Below, in pieces: positions 30,601 through 39,963 of a stretch of 64,000 bases of DNA. The translations under genes and the position numbers were made by a program. The stretch is from Symbiodinium sp. CCMP2592 (Eukaryota; Sar; Dinophyceae; Suessiales; Symbiodiniaceae). The notes under the pieces were generated by a model. It searched no databases. It saw nothing but the letters and a program-made list of their open reading frames with translations, and was not told the origin of the DNA. The stretch covers positions 62,001 through 126,000 of the forward strand of contig CAJNDT010000331.1 in the NCBI GenBank assembly GCA_905221615.1. Reading direction: 5' to 3'. Numbering within the stretch: the stretch's first letter is position 1; each line of letters begins with the position of its first letter.

Positions 30601-30938
30601 AAATCCGAAACCCGAAGCCCCTGAAGGATCCCAATCTTCAGGCCCTAAGCGGGGCCTTAATAATTAGAACAGGGTCTTGGAGCCCATTTATACGGTAAAC
30701 TATAATCAGGAACCCCCCAAAATAGTAATTATTTAGGCCCTATACGAAATCCTTACAATAGCCCTTCTGGTAGCCCTTACAGACCCCTTAAGGGACCCTA
30801 CTCTACTTATTAATTAGGCGCCTCTAGAGTAGAGACCCACACAAAGGGCGCCTGAGGCTCGGGGTTCTCCTTGGGATCCACCTTCCGGTCCCGGCGCGTC
30901 TCGTCCCACTTCTTGGGCCCCGTGCCGTGGCCCCAGGC
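27662..30938 (-). CDS. Arg/Gly/Asp-repeat protein gene (RGG-like, putative RNA-binding)
   Basis: Four phase-consistent minus exons: 30938-30852 (AWGHGTGPKKWDETRRDRKV, DPKENPEPQ), 29685-29627 (VTLGGDAKRPIDDRAYRKT), 29419-29330 (PANGYASPGLVLDVVDGCNP, IAVTTFHDN) and a last large exon from 29009 (SYYYRSSKDDGKSSVRARGR) through dozens of RRGGRGDDD units to a GNGGGNGGG tail. That exon ends at a GC donor at 27773 or at the stop at 27662. Donors are GC, GT, GT; acceptors AG|G, AG|G, AG|T, AG|G. Repeat units differ mostly at third codon positions (CGC/CGT/CGA, GAC/GAT) only in this frame, which shows it is the translated one; the longer ATG frames on either strand are shadows. RGG-type arrays usually bind RNA or drive condensate formation; that role is inferred. 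The 5' end is not identified. Confidence 0.75.
29204..29323. mobile_element. TA-target TIR element, family A copy 5, in intron 3 of the RGD-repeat gene
   Basis: TA-CTTAGAGGATCATGGGAC ... GTCCCATGAGCCTTCAAG-TA. Six bases separate it from the proposed donor (AATAT|GTCCTAC) of the preceding exon. Confidence 0.85.
29700..30075 (+). repeat. Tandem ~55-bp units of TTTAGGG blocks and T-rich spacer
   Basis: Six units of GGGCTTAGGGTTTAGGGTTT plus AGGATTT and a variable T-rich spacer (TTTTTTAAG, TTTTGTTAAG). A higher-order array within an intron. Confidence 0.85.
30651..30752. mobile_element. TIR element, family F copy 1
   Basis: GGGGCCTTAATAATTAGAAC ... CCCAAAATAGTAATTATTTAGGCCC. Other copies near 39464, 42984, 44280, 50495 and 52817. 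Confidence 0.75.
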
Positions 30939-31339
30939 CTTGGAGACATGAAAGGGCGCCTTTTTGTCCCCGGGCTCAGGGCTTTGGGGCCTTTGGGGTT
31001 TAAGGTTTAGGATTTCGGGTTTAGGGTCTAGGATTTTAGGTTGAGGTTTTGGGGTTTTAATTTTTGGGTTTTGGTCTAGGGTTCAGGGTTTAGGGTTTAG
31101 GATTTTGGTTTAGGCTGTAAGGTTTAGGGTTTGCGTTGCGGGTTTTGGTTTTCAGGGTCTAGGATTTTGGGTTTTGGGCTCTGGGTTTGGGGTTTGGAGT
31201 TAATTAGGGTGTAGAGATTTGAGCTTTGGGCTCTGGGTTGTGGAGGGTCCTCACAGCCTCTATGCGCGTTTGCGATTCTGGGGTTTCTGGGATTCGATTT
31301 CAGTTGTGCGTTTGCGCTGCTTTTCGATTCTGCAGGGTT

Positions 31340-31490
31340 TCGAGCTCAGGGTCTGGAATTCGCGAGAAGGCTGAGACCCTCAACAGCTTGAGGCCTATAA
31401 GCCTTCTTACATTCTCTGTGAAAGGGAGACACTTCCGAGTTCAGAGTTCGGAATGTATTGAAAGTCGATGCTCTTGGGGCAAACGGCTCA
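31340..31490 (-). CDS. Candidate exon
   Basis: Minus frame ASTFNTFRTLNSEVSPFHRE, CKKAYRPQAVEGLSLLANSR. The plus strand is also open. May belong upstream in the RGD-repeat gene. 31000-31220 is a degenerate TTTAGGG run. Confidence 0.45.
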
Positions 31491-31559
31491 AGCTTTAGAG
31501 TTTCAAAATTCAGAGTTTCCGTCGGTTTGTTCCGTGACGCTCAGGGCTTGAATATGAGC

Positions 31560-31745
31560 CTTGGATTTCTGAATGTCACAGCTTAGGGTAGGCGCTCTGC
31601 ATAGATTTTGATACCCCTGGGATCTCCGAGGGCACCACACAGAACAGGTATCATGGCACTCGCAATACATGTCACCTTCAGTCCCATTTTGTGGAGATGG
31701 GGTATGTCATGCAGGGGTTTCATAGTTAGAACAGTGCTTTGGGGC
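31560..31745 (-). CDS. ~58-codon exon, hydrophobic centre
   Basis: After TTGTAG|: PQSTVLTMKPLHDIPHLHKM, GLKVTCIASAMIPVLCGALG, DPRGIKIYAERLP to a stop. The VTCIASAMIPVLCGAL run could be a membrane helix. No family recognised. Stands antisense to a longer but less plausible plus frame. Confidence 0.6.
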
Positions 31746-32609
31746 TACAAGCTTGGCGGAGCCCTGACAACGCTAGAAGATCCCTCGTTGCTTCGGCGCT
31801 GAGTCCAGAGAGAATGGGCTCGGCGTGTAAATCGAATTCTGGTGCACTGTCTTGCCTTATCAGACATTATTCCTATGCACGTAATATTCTAGTCTATTCT
31901 ACGTTGGTTGACTCTGTTCTACTCTATCCTATTCTGTTCTGTTCTAGCGGCTCGCCACCAATTGACGAGTGGCTAGCGCAACCCTAGCCCTAGCCACCCT
32001 AGCCCTCAGAAATACACAAGCAGTAGCTCTCAAAGCCCCTCAAACTCGAAAAAAATTGGAACGTTATTGTTGGGGCCATTCTTGTAGCGAAACACCCCTC
32101 AACAACAAAGGACCTAAAGACTTTGCAGCCTCTTAAACCCTAAACCGTACCCTAGAACCTACAGTTACAGACTTTGCAGCCCATGAAGCAAGATCTGGTC
32201 TCACCTCCGAGCAGCCAAGGACTCAGAATCCCCCAATTAGGTACAAATCGCAAAATGCGATTACCGATCGTGAATATTGATATTGCAAAGTTGTTCCACC
32301 CGGTGTGATCAAGTGTAGACTTGGATTGCACACACACACACACACACACACAAATGCCGCTAAGGCTTTTTGTGAGTGGTTCAACAGCGTGCATCCCTTG
32401 AACAACCCATGGCTGGCTTGGGGGCTCCTTTGAAGGGTTTAAGGTTTTGTAGGGCTTTATGTACTAGGATTCTCTAACGGTCTTTATCAGGGTTCTGCTA
32501 GGGCTCTCCCTAAACCCGAAACCCTAAACCCGCTGTAGGGCTTTGCAGATGGTCTGTCATCGGATGGGTGACAATCAGCCCTCCCGATATTTCAATTCAG
32601 CAATGTCCA

Positions 32610-32975
32610 AAATTATCGCCCCTATCTTTCCGTTTTCCACAATTTCCAAAATTTCCAAAATTTCCAAAATTTCCAAAATTTCCAACATTTCCAACATTTC
32701 CAAAAAGTTCGCCCTTATGTGTTGGACAAATCTGGGGATTTTGGAAATTTCGGAAATTTTGGAATCCAAAGTTTCCAAAATTTCTAAAAAGTTCACCCTT
32801 ATGTTTTGGACAAATCCTGTCCACTAGCTAGGTCTGTGGATTTTGGAAGTTTTGGAAATTTCAGAAGTTTTGGAAATTTTGCACAATTCCAACAAACCCT
32901 CCAAAAAAATCCGAAATTTCCAAAAAATTCCAAAAGTTCCAAAAAGTTCGCCCTTATGTTTTGGACAAATCGGAT
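32610..32975. repeat. AATTTCCAA satellite with inverted halves
   Basis: TTTCCAAAA repeats (period 9) at 32640-32705 and 32770-32800 and on the opposite strand (TTTTGGAAA) at 32735-32765 and 32835-32880. They are interspersed with four copies of AAGTTCGCCCTTATGTTTTG GACAAAT. A (CA)n tract lies at 32329-32352. Confidence 0.8.
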
Positions 32976-32979
32976 AAGC

Positions 32980-33850
32980 ATATGCCCAAATACGAATGTA
33001 ACAATACACTACGTGTTAATGTCTGAACATACTATACTAATATGCTAATAACATACGACTACTGTAATATGCAAGTATATCGACATGGCAGGTTAGTTTC
33101 CTAATACGACAACATACGGATATACTTATAAATCATTAGACAAGACACGAATACACCAATATACTAGTGTACTCATGCATCTGTTGTACTAAAGTATTAA
33201 ATATGCGAACATACAGGTATGCAAATAGGTTGCTGCTCGAATACATAAATGGATTGATATACTAATCTGCTGATATACGAAACTTTCAGACTGGTAACAT
33301 ATCAAGACTAATTCTAAAATTGATACTAATACTAGCACTTCTGCGATTATTGACTGGTGTTAAACCCAGGATGAAGACTGATACTTAAACGAGCAGTGGT
33401 ACTATTCCTGACATTGACACTGGCACTAAAACTAACACTAACACGAAGTTGTGCACTAACATTAACATATACTTAGTAATATTGATGTATACATATATGC
33501 ATATATATATATATATACATATATGTAAACACTGATACTATTACTGGTACGAATACTAATACCAATACTAATACTAATACTCATCCTAATATCAATACTA
33601 CCACAAAACTATTAACTCATGTACCGCGCGTCTGGTCCATGCGTCCTCAGTACATGGCAGTGGCATATGTAGTAAAGGTTTTGCTTTACAAATTATCGTC
33701 GTGTGTGGTGTGTTGAGATACAATATCTCAGCCGAGTCACCGAAAGAGAGTACACTGTCACAAGGGCATGGTCTGTCAACGGGGGGAGCATATGTGTATA
33801 TATATATATATGTATATGTGTATATATATATATGTATATATAGTTCATAG
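32980..33850. other. AT-rich region with ACTAATAC-type and (AT)n repeats
   Basis: Irregular ATACTAATAC words throughout, a loose array of CTAATACTAATAC at 33280-33600 and AT microsatellites at 33495-33530 and 33800-33842. No coding signal. Resembles a decayed satellite. Confidence 0.6.
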
Positions 33851-34134
33851 GGGCATTAATCATACTTTAACTAAAAAGCGTCCGTGGGCAATTGCGAAGC
33901 AAGGATCAGGAAAAACACGTAACAAGCCCTAAACCCGTAAGCCCGTGTCATCGCCCACGACCAGGTGGTTCAGGGGTAGGTATCAGTGGGGTTCTGAGTA
34001 GGTAACTATAGTTACAAGTTATAACCCATACCAGGGGACATATATACTCACTTATAACTACCCATGAACCTCCAAGTGAATTTACGGTAGGGGCCACCAG
34101 TACTATCCCTGGGCTCCTTAACTCTAGTATAATA

Positions 34135-34237
34135 TGGGTGTTTCCTAAAATAGACCCTGATATAGCACCCTTAATAGTAGGATACTTATCATGAGGACCT
34201 CACAAAATAAGGTACCCCTAATTTCCGGAAACTCCCA
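34135..34237. mobile_element. TIR element, family G copy 1 (diverged)
   Basis: GGTGTTTCCTAAAATAGACC ... TAATTTCCGGAAACTCCC around TAGTAGGATAC. Better-conserved copies at 44056-44160 and 62020-62090. Confidence 0.6.
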
Positions 34238-34244
34238 TTTACCC

Positions 34245-34322
34245 CTCCGACAAGAAAGGCTTCTCGCTGAGCCCACCTCGATGCTCTTCATCTCCAGCAA
34301 GGAAGTCCTTTGACCCAAGCCG
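34245..34322 (-). CDS. Candidate exon
   Basis: RTSLLEMKSIEVGSARSLSC then RRGKWE, with a GT (ATCGAG|GTGGGC) inside that may be the true donor. It adjoins the family G element on its 3' side. Confidence 0.5.
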
Positions 34323-34579
34323 GGCCGTCTTCGGGTTTAGGGTTTAGGGCTGTTTGAGCTTACCTAAACCCTAAACCCTAAACCCTGAACTCTAAACCCT
34401 ACACCCTGAACTCTAGCAGGATGAGAGCTTCGGGGTTTTGGGATTTAGGGAGTCGGGGCCAGGAGTTTTGGGGTTTGGGATTTCGGGTTGTAGATTCACT
34501 TGGTACACTTCTCGATGCGTGGATTTAGGGCTTTGCGGGGCTTAGGGTTTAATTTAATCGTTGCGGACTTAGCAAGAGA

Positions 34580-34679
34580 CTATACTGAACTTAGAACCCT
34601 AGCAAAAATTTTAATTTTAGCTGTTTGTTAGGGATTATAATAACCAAGAAATAAAAAGTATTTCTAAGTACCCCTAAGA
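34580..34679. mobile_element. Dispersed repeat, family P copy 2
   Basis: CTATACTGAACTTAGAACCC ... TTTCTAAGTACCCCTAAGAG, about 95% like 25856-25954 by eye. Confidence 0.75.
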
Positions 34680-34719
34680 GAGGGTCAGACCAAATCCTGC
34701 TGCCCTCTCCCAACAAACA

Positions 34720-34795
34720 GAACGAAACAAAAGGCAGCCAGGGGCACATGGGGCGCTGCTTCTTCACAGGCGCCGCCACGGACAGAAGATCCTGC
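34720..34795 (-). CDS. Candidate exon
   Basis: Acceptor TTGCAG|GATC then DLLSVAAPVKKQRPMCPWLP and F. The 3' end is uncertain. Confidence 0.45.
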
Positions 34796-34969
34796 AATGC
34801 AGGGCTGGGGTGATTTTGAGAGGCGACAAACCCTAAACCTTAAACCCATACATGTATGGATATGAATATACATATATATATATATATATACATAGCATAC
34901 ATATATATATATATATATATATGGATATGGGGCTTCTTTTGTAAAGGGTTGTCTATAAGGAAACCTTGG

Positions 34970-35045
34970 GTCTCTCTTCAAGGGCCTTGGAAGGTCTGGG
35001 GCTTCGGAGTCCATATAGAGAGCATCCACTTATACAAGCGCCGCA
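34970..35045 (-). CDS. Candidate exon
   Basis: VRRLYKWMLSIWTPKPQTFQ in one minus frame; a second frame is also open. An AT microsatellite follows at 34868-34922. Confidence 0.35.
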
Positions 35046-35049
35046 CCCT

Positions 35050-35275
35050 GGACCCCAGGGTTTAGGGTTTAGGGTTTAAATCCCAAACCCCTAAACCCCG
35101 AAACCCCCAAACCCCTCAACCCCGAAACCCCTACCACCCCAAATCCCCAACCCCTCAACGCCCAAGCCCCTAAAACCCTAAACCCCTACACCCCTAAGCC
35201 CCCAAACACCCAAGCCCCTAAAACCCCTAAACCCCTACACCCCCTACACCCCTACCTAAACCCCTAGTGCCGATC
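35050..35275 (-). repeat. CCCTAAA / CCCCTAAAACC degenerate array
   Basis: Reverse-orientation telomere-like words with many CCCCTACACC and CCCCAAACC variants. Confidence 0.85.
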
Positions 35276-35284
35276 CCTGAAAAC

Positions 35285-35345
35285 ATGCCTCCGACGTGGG
35301 GTCGGCTGCTCCGATAGTCTCTGCCTGGGCCGGCAGGTCCTATCT
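35285..35345 (-). CDS. Candidate exon
   Basis: Acceptor AGATAG|GAC then DLPAQAETIGAADPTSEACF. Protein-like. Alternative frame RDYRSSRPHVGGMF. Confidence 0.45.
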
Positions 35346-35379
35346 GAGCTTTGGGGCCTTTCGGGCCTAAAGGACTTTA

Positions 35380-35640
35380 GGCTTCCTAGGGTTTAGGGTT
35401 TAGGGTTTATGATGTTGGGTTTAGGGTTTAGGGCTTATGATGTTGGGTTTAGGGTTTAGGGTTTATGATGTTGGGTTTAGGGTTTAGGGCTTATGATGTT
35501 GGGTTTAGGGTTTAGGGCTTATGATGTTGGGTTTAGGGTTTAGGGTTTATGATGTTGGGTTTAGGGTTTAGGGTTTATGATGTTGGGTTTAGGGTTTAGG
35601 GTTTAGGGATGTTGGGTTTAGGGTTGATTAGGAATCAAGA
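35380..35640 (+). repeat. 28-bp tandem repeat (TTATGATGTTGGG + TTTAGGGTTTAGGG)
   Basis: At least seven near-identical units. An almost uncorrupted higher-order telomere-derived satellite. Confidence 0.95.
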
Positions 35641-35644
35641 GACA

Positions 35645-35952
35645 GGTTGGCTGGGCATCTTCTCCTCTCAAAAACTAAGGAATATTGCCCGCCTTTCAAG
35701 CTCCCCTGCATTCCGGGGGCTCTGATGCGCGGTAATCTGTAGCGGACCCCCGAATGGCTCGGGGCCTTAATTAGATTCGAAGGCTTGGGATGGATTCCAG
35801 TATGTTATCATACTGTTATCATGCTGAACCCAAAGGAATGGTATGAGTTCTTATTCAGGCTCCTTTGCTACCTAAACTCAACCCCCCAGCTCTGCTGAAC
35901 ATCCGCCATGCCGCAGCATGCTGCAGGGCCTGCAAGTAGGCAAACCTCAGCC
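35645..35952 (-). CDS. Two candidate exons
   Basis: 35952-35885: AG|G then RFAYLQALQHAAAWRMFSRA. 35745-35645: GVRYRLPRIRAPGMQGSLKG then GQYSLV, with alternative frames open. Confidence 0.45.
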
Positions 35953-36059
35953 CAAAGGAATTAGGGTTTAGGGTTTAGGGTTTAGGGGGAAATTTCACAG
36001 CAGTAACTAGAGAGATGCTATCGGCTAGTTTTTGCCGCGGCAAAACAGGATGCCTAAAC

Positions 36060-36290
36060 CCAAAACTCTGTGGCAAACTCAAGAGAGACGGACCCTTCCT
36101 AGTCGGGATGATCTGTTCCTTGCTTTACTCTATATGAGCGTTTCCGAAAACAGGGGACACTAAATCATAGGATCCTTACTATAAGGACCCCAAAATAAGG
36201 TACAGCCAGTTTTCGGGAACTTCCATATGGGCATGAGGATACAGAGGTTCCAGTATCCTGGCTTCTACCCAAACCCTCAGCGTGAACCGC
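36060..36290 (-). CDS. Two exons flanking a family G element
   Basis: The upstream exon (about 36290-36235) reads SLRFTLRVWVEARILEPLYP then HAHME, ending GGAA|GTTCCCGAAAAC, where GT is contributed by the element terminus. Downstream (about 36122-36065) after AGCAAG| reads EQIIPTRKGPSLLSLPQS. Phase 0 on both sides. Confidence 0.45.
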
Positions 36291-36798
36291 AAAGATTACC
36301 CCGGCCAGTTTGAAGGATCACGGAGAGCTCTATTTTGCGGGGGGGGTGCCTGTAAAAGGGTTTATAAGGGCTGGGATTTTATGTAAGTCCTTAACACAGC
36401 AACAGGCGCGATAGTTAGGGGACGGGCCTATGTAGCTCTTACTCTTTATGCACGGCTTCGCTTATCTCGAACCCTTCCTAAATCCACCCTTGAAAACCTC
36501 CGCAAAGTTCGTACATCCTTGCAAGTTTCCGTTCCGAAATCCTTCACCCACTTTCACCCCTTCACCTTGGATTCCCTGAGCTCCCCCACCTGAGGGCCAA
36601 TGTAGTCTAGAGGCTTTGGCTCTCCAGAACATGAGTTCTGGGTTTAGGGATTTTGGGGGTTTCGGGATTTGGGAGTTGCAGGTTTGGGGATTTCGGGGTT
36701 TAGGGCTTAGAGATTTCAGGGTTTAGGGATTTGGGGTTTAGGATGTGGGGCTAAAGTTTTGTTCTGCAAGCAGTAGTTTTAGAGGGCCAGGAATTCTC

Positions 36799-39700
36799 AT
36801 TCTTGAGCCTCGTATGATGGAGCCTCCATTTTTGCGGTCGCCACTATTGCTAGTACTATTACTATTGCTATTACAATCACTGCTACTAGCATCATTAGTG
36901 TTGAACTGCTGTTATGATTGTGCTTTTCTTCATGGCCGCCAAGGAACGCATGGATCGCGTCAGGCTCCAGAACTCCCTGCTCGTTCCACTCGTTCCTGAG
37001 AGCTGAACCGTGCCCTCAACTCCGAACCCCTCCAGCCTACCCCCAAGCACACTTGCAGTTGAACCCGAAACCTTAAACCCTCAACCCGAAACCTTAAAAC
37101 CCCCCTAAACCCTAAACCCGAGACCTCAAAATCCCGCCCCTAAACCCTGAACCCTAACCCTAGACCCGGAACCTTAAAACCCCGGAACCTTAAAAACCAC
37201 CAAAACGGCAAAGATGCTAAGGTCCCAAGCCAGGCCCGTAACCCACGGCACGCAGCCCGCAAGCCGCCCCGAAGCCCTAAAAACCCGTAGCCGTAAGCTG
37301 CACTTTGAAGTAACCAGGGAGAAAAAAGTAGAGTTAGAGGGTTCCTTAAAGGGCTCTACAGGGGATCTTCAGTAGGGTTCTGTAACTGGACTTTGAAGTA
37401 ACCAGGGAGAAAAAAGCACAGACGTGTATTCCATAATGGTTCCTTTAAGGAACAGGTACCAAAAACATGTATTCAAGTATGGTACTCCAAGCCCAGGTAA
37501 ATGCCCGGTTTCCATGCGGCGACAAAGTAGAGGTTCTCGTTGATTCGGCGAGCAGGATGATGGCTCATGTTGCCTCAATGAGAGGATTCAGGCTGGAATT
37601 AGGGCATTTAGGGCCTTTGGGTTTGGGGCGTTAGAGATGCTTTAAGGTTTTATTTCTTGGGGTTGAGGTCCAGGGTGTCAGACTTCGGTACTGTCTACGA
37701 CTAACTGGTACTATGAAGGAAGCCACTTCAGGGATCTACTTTCCAGATCCTCCCAGACGTCTGCACAAATGCCAAACCATTCCCAGCGGCTGAAAGACTG
37801 CTGGAGCGCCACCTGCTACTTAAAGGATTATGGGACTTAGTAACTACGGATATTATGAAGGTAACTATACTCATAACCCAATTAAGGTACTTATGGTTCT
37901 ATACTTATAACCCCAATCAAGGTACGTATAACCATACTTACTAAGTCCCATGATCCTCCAAGTAGTGTCTCGCGAGCTACGGTGCAGGTCTTGCAGGTTC
38001 GAGGCCGACTTAGGGCTTGGGCTTCAGGGTTTAGGGTTTCAGGTTTGAAGGGGGTTCGGGCTTAGGGTTTAGGGTTTAGGGTTTCAGGCTTTAGGGTTTA
38101 GGGTTTCAGGTTTGAAGGGGGTTCGGGCTTAGGGTTTAGGGTTTAGGGTTTCAGGCTTTAGGGTTTAGGGTTTCAGGTTTTAGGGTTTAGGGTTTAGGGT
38201 TCAGGGTTTAGGGTTTAGGGTTTCAGGTTTTAGGGGGGTTCGGGCTCCGGGTTTAGATGTGCTTTGGGTTGCAGCTGGGATGGGACGGGGAGGACAAGGA
38301 TGAGGAAGAGGAGAAAGGAGGAGGAGAAAGGAGGAAGGAGGAGGAGCATAGGTGGTGCACCGAACGGAGACTTGACTCTATGTTCCACTGGCCCAGCTGG
38401 TGATCTCCTGCATCTTGCTTCATAGCTTCTTCAGTACTTCTTCAGTCCAGGTAGTTCAGGCTAGCCGCGGCCAGCCAAAGTTGAAGCCGGTCCGAAGACC
38501 CAGCATAAAGCTGGCCCCGAATCAGTCCCTTGGAACGGCTAAAGCTGCTAGTAAGGGATCTTAAAAGGGCTCTTTAAAGGGATCTGTAGGGTTCCTTAAA
38601 GGGATCTATGGGGTTTAGGGTTTAGGGTCTATAAGGGCACTCGAAAATCTCAACCCTGGATCCTGAAACGCAGAGCTACAGCCCTTCACCCCGAAAGCCT
38701 GGAACTGCAAAGCCCTAAGGGCTGGTTCTTTAAAGGGATCTGTAGGGTTCCTTAAAGGGCTCCTTAAAGGGTTTAGGGTTTAGGGATCTATAATGTAAGG
38801 GTTCTATACTTGAAGGCTCATGGGACTTAGTAAGTAAGAGTAGGTTATAATTAGGATAACCCCACTTAGGGGACGTATAACCCCAATTATAACCTACTTA
38901 CTAAGTCCCATGATCCTCTAAGTAAGGGCTGGCTCCTGCCGTTCTGCAGCACTCTGCCTCCCAAAACAACTCCCCATACAAACCCGATACTTAAAGGATC
39001 ATGGGACCTAGTAATTAGGGATATTATTAAGGTAACTATACTTATAACCCCAATTAAAGTACTTATAACTATACTTACTAAGTCCCATGATCCTCCAAGT
39101 AAGCGCACTTGCAAGACATCTTGAGACCCCCCAGGCCCCAATACCTAAGACGTTTGTGCCTTGAACTCCTCAGGGCTTGCACGGTAGCGCTGGCTGCAGC
39201 CTTGGCTGACCGAGCTCCAGTTACAGGGACAGACAGACAGAACCCTAAACCCGAAGGCCGAAACGCTAAACGCTAAACCCTAGACAGACAGACGGACAGA
39301 CAGAGAAAGCAAATGCGGAGCACTAAGCACAAAAGCAGAAGAAAAATGTGGGCTGTCGAGCGGCCACGAACGCGGTTGTCGAAGCCCGTCGTGGCACCCC
39401 AATACCTCGATGCGTGGATTCGCTGAATTACAGCTTCGGGCGGGAAAATAAAGTAGAGGCGTTAGTAATTAAAATAGGGTTTTGGGGCCCATGATACAAA
39501 AACTATAATAAGGAAGCCCCAAATTGGTAATTATTTCGGCCCCTATAGTAGGGTCAAAGGCTTCAGGCAGAAGTCTGGCACTTCTTGGTTTTTTGAAGTT
39601 TTAAATCTCTTGTGCCTGAGCCCTTCCACTTTAGACTCCTTCCACTTTAGAGTCTAAAACCCCACATGCCAAACCCCACACCCTTAAGCCCTACAAACAG

Positions 39701-39932
39701 TCCACGGTGTAGCCACTAAACGGAAGCCGTACCCCGTCTGGACTTGCCAGGATACTGCGGCCACGTGGTCACGAAGTCCTTTCAAAGGGACAGTGCGGTG
39801 TATAGGTTTTATGGAGTTCTACAAGGCCTTATGGGCTTTGCGCAGGTTCTACGGGATATTAGACGGGGTAATCGGATTCAGGGTTTGGGGTTTAAAGCTC
39901 CGGGAAGCCCTATCTATGTGTGTGTGTATGTG

Positions 39933-39963
<31 letters not shown>

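Noticed and set aside
32329-32405. Short minus frames with poly-Cys/Val
   Set aside because: Translations of a (CA)n microsatellite.
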